Assembly (NCBI GenBank): GCA_015179025.1
Contig: WHUX01000150.1
Span: 1-64,000, forward strand
Reading direction: 5' to 3'
Source: Terfezia claveryi
Lineage: Eukaryota > Ascomycota > Pezizomycetes > Pezizales > Pezizaceae
DNA length: 64,000 bases
The notes beneath the pieces are model-generated. The model was not told where the DNA came from. It did no database searches and saw only the letters and a list, made by a program, of their open reading frames with translations. The position numbers and the translations under genes are program-made. Position 1 is the stretch's first letter, and each line of letters opens with the position of its first letter. Below are positions 56,969 through 64,000 of this stretch, one piece after another.

Positions 56969-57257
56969 GTATCATAATATTTCTTATCTACTACTTCTAT
57001 ATAAGTTTACTAATAAATATAATTATTATTTAGATCCAATAGTACTATTAGACTCATTATTGAGTTCATCTAATACAGCACCATTATTATTACCAGCAAC
57101 ATTACAGAATAACGTAGTTGCAATACCAAATCAGTGTACTTTAGTACCTAACTCAAGTGTACGACATACTGTTTTGGCTGAAGGTATTATAATATTTCTT
57201 ATATATTATTTTTATTTAAGTTTACTAATATATATAATTATTATGAAAATATATTAG
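56969..57257 (+). repeat. Twin introns of the 56.6-kb gene
   Basis: Intron 56969-57033 and intron 57184-57257 are close copies (TATTTCTTATMTAYTA, AAGTTTACTAATA, ATAATTATTAT shared). The preceding exon ends also match (CCAGCCGAAG / TTGGCTGAAG), and both are phase 1. Confidence 0.75.
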
Positions 57258-59340
57258 TACTCGATCCCTTACCAGTACTCGATTTATTACCAGTACTCGA
57301 TCCATTACCAGTACCAGGTCCTTCTATGATTGTACCTGTACTAGGTACTGAAGGACTATAGGTCTGAAGGACTACCAGGTCTTGAAAGTCCTTCAGATTC
57401 TTCTACGATTGTACCTATACAAGGTCCTTCTATGATTGTACCAATACCAGGTCCTTCTACCATTGTACCTTCTATGGAAGATTATGATGATAGTCCAATC
57501 GCTAGTTTGGATTCCAACAATTATAGCAACAGTCAACAAACAAACTTGAGGAATAGGTCGGCACCAAATGAAAGGCAGATGGAATTAAATGAACTCAATC
57601 AACAACAATTGGTAAGAAATATTTTATTTTATACTCAATCTCATAGCTAATTACTCTATTAAATAGGAAAATAGAAATTTTCCAACGGTTGATTTAACTG
57701 GTATTATTGATGATAATTCAGATGATATGGATGGTATGGATAATAATACCGGTCAAAATGAGAACCTTAATAGGTTTACTGAAGAGGATAATACAGACGC
57801 AGTATTAGAGGTGAGAATTAAGTATTGTATTTATTAAATTTATTACTAATTATATATAGCGTACAACATTGAATGCAATTCAATTCCTAGCTCAACAGTT
57901 GGTATTTGGACATGGATGCACAACTGAAGAACATACAGAATGGCAAGAGGGACTTGAAGCTGATCGGGCTGGCGAAGTGGAGAATCAAGCAGAAAATGTA
58001 TTCATTTAGAATATATGAGTACGAGTCTAAGATCACTTGCATGAAATACAATTGCCGACATTTCCGTGCATATAATTGCCTAAGTACGGATGCTACAATC
58101 AAAGGAACAGAACCAGTTCATCGCGTATTGAACCTAAAGGCAAAGATCTACAGTTTATTCCACTATCCAGTGATAAATGTCGGCAAGTTTTTGAAGGAAA
58201 TTGTTTAATTGAGGATAATGATAATGAAACAAGTATCCATCAAAAAACCTTCCTTATGCATCAGTCACATATGTTGTCATTATATAAACAACAAATTGTT
58301 AATTCCTCAGATATTTCATATGATATTGATAGCTTTATTGCATTACCAATATCATTAGGTGTGGCAAAAAAGGGATTAAATGTATACTAAAAACATTCCA
58401 AATATATATACTTAAACAACTAATTATAAATTTATATATAGTTATGTTTCTATGCAACGCGATATTGAATATCAATACAAATATCACCTGACGACTTTGG
58501 TATTGATGAAGATGAGCTCAAGCCAGTCTCATATCATAAAGTTCCTCATTGCTATTTAGGCAACTTATGTTACTTTGAAGATTGCCGACTCTTTATCTTT
58601 TTTCCAGATCTTTATTGTCGAGATTCAGAACGTATATTCCTAACTGACAATGAATATAACCGTTTCATTGATATTTTACTTCAAGCTATCCACGATGTAT
58701 ACTTATCTAGTGTTAGTAAACATTTCCATGAAATTGGGAGGAAGCTAAACTGAAAGGAAAAGCTAGAGCAGTTGAGCAAGGTGTCAAACCGGAAAAAGCT
58801 GAACCACGGATCCAAATATTCCATTATACCGTTCCCCCAAAAGGTCTTTATGAAGTATGAATATAGTTCTTCAAAAGCTATCGTTACCAGGATTTCAAGA
58901 CCTTGGTCAGCCAATCTTGCTCTTAGATGCAAAGAATACAAAAACCTTGTTTCGTTCAGAAAGTCCTTCCCAAGTTATTAGTAACTTTAGGAAACATGGA
59001 ATTTCAGTATGGATAAGGACTTTTTGATTCCAGAAAAGACATGGATTGATATTGGTAAAGAGGTAGTTCCTCCAAAGACTGAACATGGGCGTGCTTATAC
59101 CTATCTTTGGAAAGACTGTTGTCGACAAAAAACTCTTTACCACTTTCAACTTGGAATGGCAAAACCTGGCTTCTAAACTCAATTTTATCCTTGAGGATTA
59201 ATAGCTAGTTCTTCCAACATGACATTTTCAGTTGGAAAACGTTATCCTCTTATGCGTGGTGGTTTAGTATACTCCCAATTTTATGGTAGTATAAAGGAAC
59301 CATTTGACGCTGGCAATACTTACCCATACAATAATGTCAA

Positions 59341-61609
59341 CATCACCAAAAATATTATTTGCGTCCTGTGCGTCCGGAAGCCTGGGACGCACAGGAGGCA
59401 TGGGAGATAAACACAAGATCAGGATGCCAAACGCTCGGAGCGCGAGTGTCCAGACGCACTCGGACGGTGCTCGCGTGGTGCTCACACGCCTGGGACGTAA
59501 CACATGCGCTTTGCAGATGCTCCCTCCTCTAGGATGCAACATGGAACAGGCTGCTCGTCCCCAACGCTATAGGTTCTACCGCTGGCATTGCTAACGGATA
59601 GCCTACAATCGCTCTGTTTTACAATGCACACCCGCTCACCACTTGCATGTATGACAGCCAGGTATGTAGCTACTATTGTAGCTATTGAATATGCACATAG
59701 CAGTAATATCCATTATATTCGCTAATAATTATATACACAGAAGTAATAAATATATATATTGAGCATGCAATTGCTGCTCCAATTGCACTAATACTCGCTC
59801 CAATACTCGCTCTAATACTCGCTCCAATACTCGCTCTAATACTGCTCTAATACTCACTCTAATACTTGCTCTAATACTTGCTCTAATACTCACTCTAATA
59901 CTCACTCTATTACTCACTCTAATGCTCGCCGTAATGTGCTGGGATATAGAGCGAAGGGAAAATGCACGGGGAAGGGAGGTATATATACAGGAAAACCATA
60001 GTTGCCAAGGCCGACTGGTAAGGCCGACAATTTAGACATTCCGAAGACAATGAGATAAGGGATAACAAGAGAAGTGGCAGGACAGTTATCAATAGCGCTC
60101 AGCCCCCTTTCGCCTGCAGGTGCTGCCTAGTAATAGTTATATTGGGAAATCGTAGTCATTGTATAGAGATATGTGTGGAGTTCACGCTTTGTGATATGTT
60201 TCGTAGGAATTTGGGCATTCGCGAGCAAATATATATATATATATATGTGCGAGAAACTCGTGCTTTTGGAAAATTATATATATATATGCCCGTGGATGCA
60301 TGGAATTCTCACATATATATATATAAGTCTCCAAAAGCACGAGTTTCTCACACACACATATATATATGCCTGCGAATGCATGCATTTTTCTATATGTCTC
60401 CAAAAGTATGAGTTTCTGACATATATATATATATATGCCCGTGGATGCATAGAATTCTTGCATATATATATATAAGTCTCCAAAAGCATGAGTTTCTCAC
60501 ACACATATATATATTTGCCCTCAAATGCATGCATTTCTCTATATATCTCCAAAAGCACGAGTTTCTGGTATATATATATATATATGCTCGTGGATGCATG
60601 GAATTCTCGTATATATATATATAAGTCTCCAAAAGCACAAGTTTCTCGCACATATATATATATATATATATGCCCGTAATGCATGAATTCCTACAAAACA
60701 TATCACAAAGCATGAACTCTGTACATATCTCTATACAACGACTACAATTTCCCAATATGACTATTACTAGGCCAGGCATTGAATAATACAGCACCCGCGG
60801 GCGAAAGAGGGCTGAGCACTATTGATAACTGTCCTACCACTTCTCTTGTTATCCCTTATCTCATTGTCTTCGGAAAGTCTAAATTGTCGGCCTTACCAGT
60901 CGGCCTTAGCAACTATGGTTTTCCTGTATATATACCTCACTTCCCCGCGCATTTTCCCTTCGCTCTATATTCTAGCACATTACGGCGAGTATTAGAGCGA
61001 GTAATAGAGCGAGTATTAGAGCGAGTATTGGAGCGATTATTAGAGCGAGTATTAGAGCAAGTATTAGGGCGAGTATTAGAGCGAGTATTGGAGCGAGTAT
61101 TAGAGCGAGTATTGGAGCGAGTGTTAGTGCAATTGGAGTAGTGATTGCATGCTCAATATATATATCTATTACTTCTGTGTATATAATTATTAGTGAATAC
61201 TATGGATATTTCTACTATGTGCATATTCAATGGCTGCAATAGTGGCTACGTACCTGGCTATCGTATATGCAAGTGGTGAGTGGGTGTGCATTGTAGAAGA
61301 GAGCGATTTGGGGCCCTGGTTCAACAACACCAGACATGGAACCTATAGCATTAACAACCTCAATTGAGTTGTTGATGCGATAGGAATGAACTCTGACATC
61401 CAGACGTTGAGCTTATGTCAACCACTATCTGGACGGCTATTATTGCCCCAATGGCATCGGGATTGTATTGTGATGCAGCGCAGGGCTCTAGTTGCGTCCG
61501 AATCGTAATGCAATACCTCGGGGCGTCTAGATACATAGGACGCACAGGACGCACAATCACATCCGGACGCTTGGTACTGCGTCTGGACGCCAAATTTTTT
61601 TTCCTAATG
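59341..61609. mobile_element. Foldback element copy 3
   Basis: 2,269 bp. Left end CATCACCAAAAATATTATTT, right end in reverse CATTAGGAAAAAAAATTTGG. Arms contain the GCGTCC block, the 12-bp AATACTCGCTCT array (59790-59930, 60985-61130) and the CCTTTCGCC block. The centre is a short version of the ATATATAT/GAGAAACTCGTGCTTT array. TSD AA (59339-59340, 61610-61611). Removing the element and one AA restores the host reading frame. Confidence 0.85.
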
Positions 61610-63499
61610 AACTTAGAAACTTTAGCAGTGGATTCTAATTTACATAAGCTATGGAGTGCAGAAAGTGGGCATGCCAAAGGAAATTGGGATCGACAGCAGC
61701 TATTAAAAGCATATATTGCTAGCAAGGAACAAGTTAATATTGTTTTATCAGCATCAAAAGATAAGTGTTATAGTATACGAGAACAGCATCATATTTCATA
61801 GACTTTGTTGGAAAAGCTCATAATACAATTGGATAATTTCGAAGGAGAAAATAGTATTGATTGCATCAATCTACCATTTCAGATAATTCCAACCGGTGAT
61901 ATAATGCAATTTCTTTATAGCAATATTATCAAGTTTAGCTACGGATTTGAATATTCACTTGTTAGAAGTGGTAGTGAATACATTTCAAGCGAATCTACAA
62001 AGATAGCAATAATGTTTTTACGACTACTTCGGGTCTCCTTAGGTGGTGCACCACTTCAATGGAATTCTGCATTATGGATTGATATTGGTAGGTTATTATC
62101 TTAGAAAATCAATATAAATAATATTTTGAAGCTAATATATATATATAATAGTACGGGATCGATTAAATGAAAAGCCACGACCAGGAATTGGTTTATTAAA
62201 GACTCTAGAAACCATGCAATATGGGTTTATACAAGCTGGAAAGATTGATTGGAATACCTGGCAGTTTAAACCAGCTATCTCTAAACATATTCTTTTTAAC
62301 TATAATACTTTACATTCAAAGTACATAGGTTATCTAGCTGAGATTGACTATTCTATACAAGTTCAAAATACTAGTGTCAAGTTGTTACAATGGTTAAGAG
62401 AAATATGGACTAGTGAAAGTCGGTAGTAGATATTCAATCGCAAGTTTGATGCTATAGCATCAGTTTGGTACTGGATGGCTGAAACATTGATTTGGGGATT
62501 TGAACTAGAAGTTCTAACTACATTGGAGAAACATGGGTCATTGGAGCTTGATCCTAAGGCAGATAGTTCTGTTGACACCAATGATATTCGATTCTGTGAA
62601 GATGATATGCAAGAGTTATTAGAATACTGAATTGAGTTTGGTACTAATAAAGGAAAATCGGCACTTGAGCGTTTACTTCATTTGTGGGCATTTAATGATG
62701 GGGTTAAGAGACAAGGTTGGGGAGACAAAAAGTACCGAGTACTTTATAACACTTTAGTAGAAAATTGGAATGTGCATTTGGGAGAAAAAGTATCTTGGAT
62801 ATGGGATGATACTGAGTTTCTAAAACAATTTGTTCGGAAATATTAGATATGGCCAAATACAAGTACTGGCAAGTAGTGGTCTAAGTCAAAAGGATCAAAG
62901 CAACGACAATGGCAAGGATTAAAAGCTACCTCCTTATAGTTTAATAACCCAGCTCGTTGGTTTTTGGTTGGATATGGACCGGCAAAGCTTGGAGTTTCTG
63001 ATCAGATTGCAACACGAATTATTCTTATGAATGCACAGCAACTGAATGAGAATATTATATCGACTGCTGGAAGTGTTCAATGTATAGGATATAATTTGAC
63101 ATACTAGTTACAGTGGAAGTGGCCACTAGCAATACAACAGAGACAAAGCTTTTGGAATTCCATTGATCCTTTTTCTGGTATAGCTATAACTCGTGTGTCA
63201 GTCCAAAGAACCCATTCAGAGAATATCCTCTATAATAATGACCTTGCCAATTCAAAAGTACATGGAAAATTCCTGAAAGATATCTATCATGCATATTGCA
63301 GGACAAAAGGATACTTTTTGGGAGGTGAGACACAAAGTGAACAAAATTTACGATTTGCAGAGCTTATGGTAAATGATGAGTTTGCGGCTGAGTGGATGGA
63401 ACAGAATTTGAGCAGGTCTCATTTTGAAGGTATTTATAAAATTGCAATGCAATTATATAAAGGAAAGAAGCGGAAAGTGACAATTGATCTTACCTAATC

Positions 63500-64000
63500 T
63501 TTCTCTCCTCTCTTGCTCTCTCTACCTCTCCCTCTCGTTTTCTCTACACTTTTGTTATTAGATTTTCACTCTCCCTCTTGTTCTCTCTACACTTCTGTTA
63601 TTAGATTCTCATCACTTTTTCTATATTTTTGATATTAGATTCTCTTATTATTAGATTTTCATTCTTATTGCTTTCTCTATCCTTTTGTTTATGCTCTTGT
63701 TATTAGATTGTTATCCAACGCTCTTATTATTAGATTCTCATCCAATATCTTGTATACCTAATATAGGACTTTACTTGATTTTATGTTTATAATGAGGCAC
63801 AAGGATACTGAGTTTTATGTTTGTAATAAGGCACGAGGATACAGAGTTTATGTATATAATAAGGTACAAGGTTACTGGGGGTGACCGAGATTACTGGGAG
63901 TGACTGAGCAAATTACAATGTGCATTGCAGCAGCAATGTGCATTACAGCAACAATGCGCACAGCAGCAACACGCACAGCAGTAACACGCATAGCAGTAAT
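63500..64000 (+). repeat. Pyrimidine-rich 3' flank and simple repeats
   Basis: CTCTCT-rich sequence after the gene end, a run of ATTATTAGATTCTCAT-type repeats (63555-63740), a 36-bp direct repeat with TTTATGTTTGTAATAAGGCA (63780-63860), and at the edge repeats of CAGCAACACGCACAGCAGTA. No gene is visible. Confidence 0.5.

Larger units (their letters stand above)
56641..63497 (+). pseudogene. Very large multi-exon repeat-associated gene with AT-hook, split by foldback copy 3
   Basis: Starts MDFTGNLEMDFTGNQ. An AT-hook and basic stretch (KRQRGRPKKYNT, then KNTEAHRQRRSLQKQEQ) suggest DNA binding. Introns fit at 56969-57033, 57184-57257, 57612-57666, 57811-57859, 58382-58441 and 62088-62151. Coding continues as GHGCTTEEHTEWQEGLEADR, YDIDSFIALPISLGVAKKGL, HKVPHCYLGNLCYFEDCRL, MRGGLVYSQFYGSIKEPFDA, a 2,269-bp foldback insertion, then LETLAVDSNLHKLW and on to KGKKRKVTIDLT. 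Stops and frameshifts (for example near 58005, 59160, 61799, 62425, 62629, 62845) show decay. Size, charge and repetition suggest a transposon or repeat-family gene; the family is not identified. Confidence 0.6.

Noticed and set aside
63900..64000. Telomere or subtelomere repeat at the right edge
   Set aside because: The repeats are CAGCAACACGCA-type and do not resemble TTAGGG-like telomere units.

Overview
The window is from a transposon-crowded nuclear genome of a filamentous fungus. The evidence is short introns of 49-75 nt with GT, a CTAAC/CTAAT-type branch site and AG; fungal Ty3/gypsy and Ty1/copia elements; Tad1/RNase-H-type LINEs; and stop codons that look like repeat-induced point mutation (TGG to TAG, CAG/CAA to TAG/TAA). 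I cannot name a species. There are no rRNA genes, no working tRNA gene and no CRISPR. Nearly every coding segment belongs to a mobile element or is broken by one.

Layout. 1-0.2 kb: an open frame running off the left edge. 0.4-5.9 kb: a decayed Ty3/gypsy element (minus strand) with intact gag. 5.9-16.3 kb: a long LINE ('LINE-A', plus strand) whose 3' UTR is split by a 2.8-kb foldback element. 16.3-18.2 kb: a copia fragment. 18.2-18.9 kb: the 3' end of a second LINE ('LINE-B'). 19.3-20.4 kb: an unidentified 342-aa open frame. 21.1-23.2 kb: a LINE ORF1 followed by a LINE-A tail. 23.2-28.0 kb: minisatellites and LINE tails. 28.2-29.0 kb: a DUF6589-like gene broken by two tiny elements. 29.0-36.4 kb: a 7.3-kb imperfect palindrome holding at least five nested insertions. 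36.6-40.4 kb: LINE-A copy 2 (minus), itself hit by a tRNA-derived SINE, a 35-bp mini-element and a copia LTR. 40.4-44.1 kb: a copia element. 44.2-44.9 kb: a Ginger-like integrase tail. 44.9-48.0 kb: foldback copy 2 with a non-coding LTR element (TRIM) inside. 48.6-49.1 kb: a 24-bp tandem array. 50.3-53.1 kb: a decayed gene resembling TET/JBP 2-oxoglutarate dioxygenases. 54.2-56.2 kb: a five-exon gene that appears intact. 56.6-63.5 kb: a very long multi-exon pseudogene with an AT-hook, cut in two by foldback copy 3.

Most insertions can be dated relative to each other from target-site duplications (TSDs), and in several cases an empty site or a restored reading frame proves the insertion boundary. 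The most unusual item is a family of four mini-insertions of only 15-48 bp. They share the left end TAGTCTGGTTGGCAC, are flanked by 8-9-bp TSDs, and three of the four form small hairpins. Also notable are a foldback family with 2-bp TSDs, two genes in which the introns themselves are tandemly duplicated along with their exons, and a SINE that shares its 3' tail with LINE-B. All comparisons were made by eye; no alignments or database searches were run.
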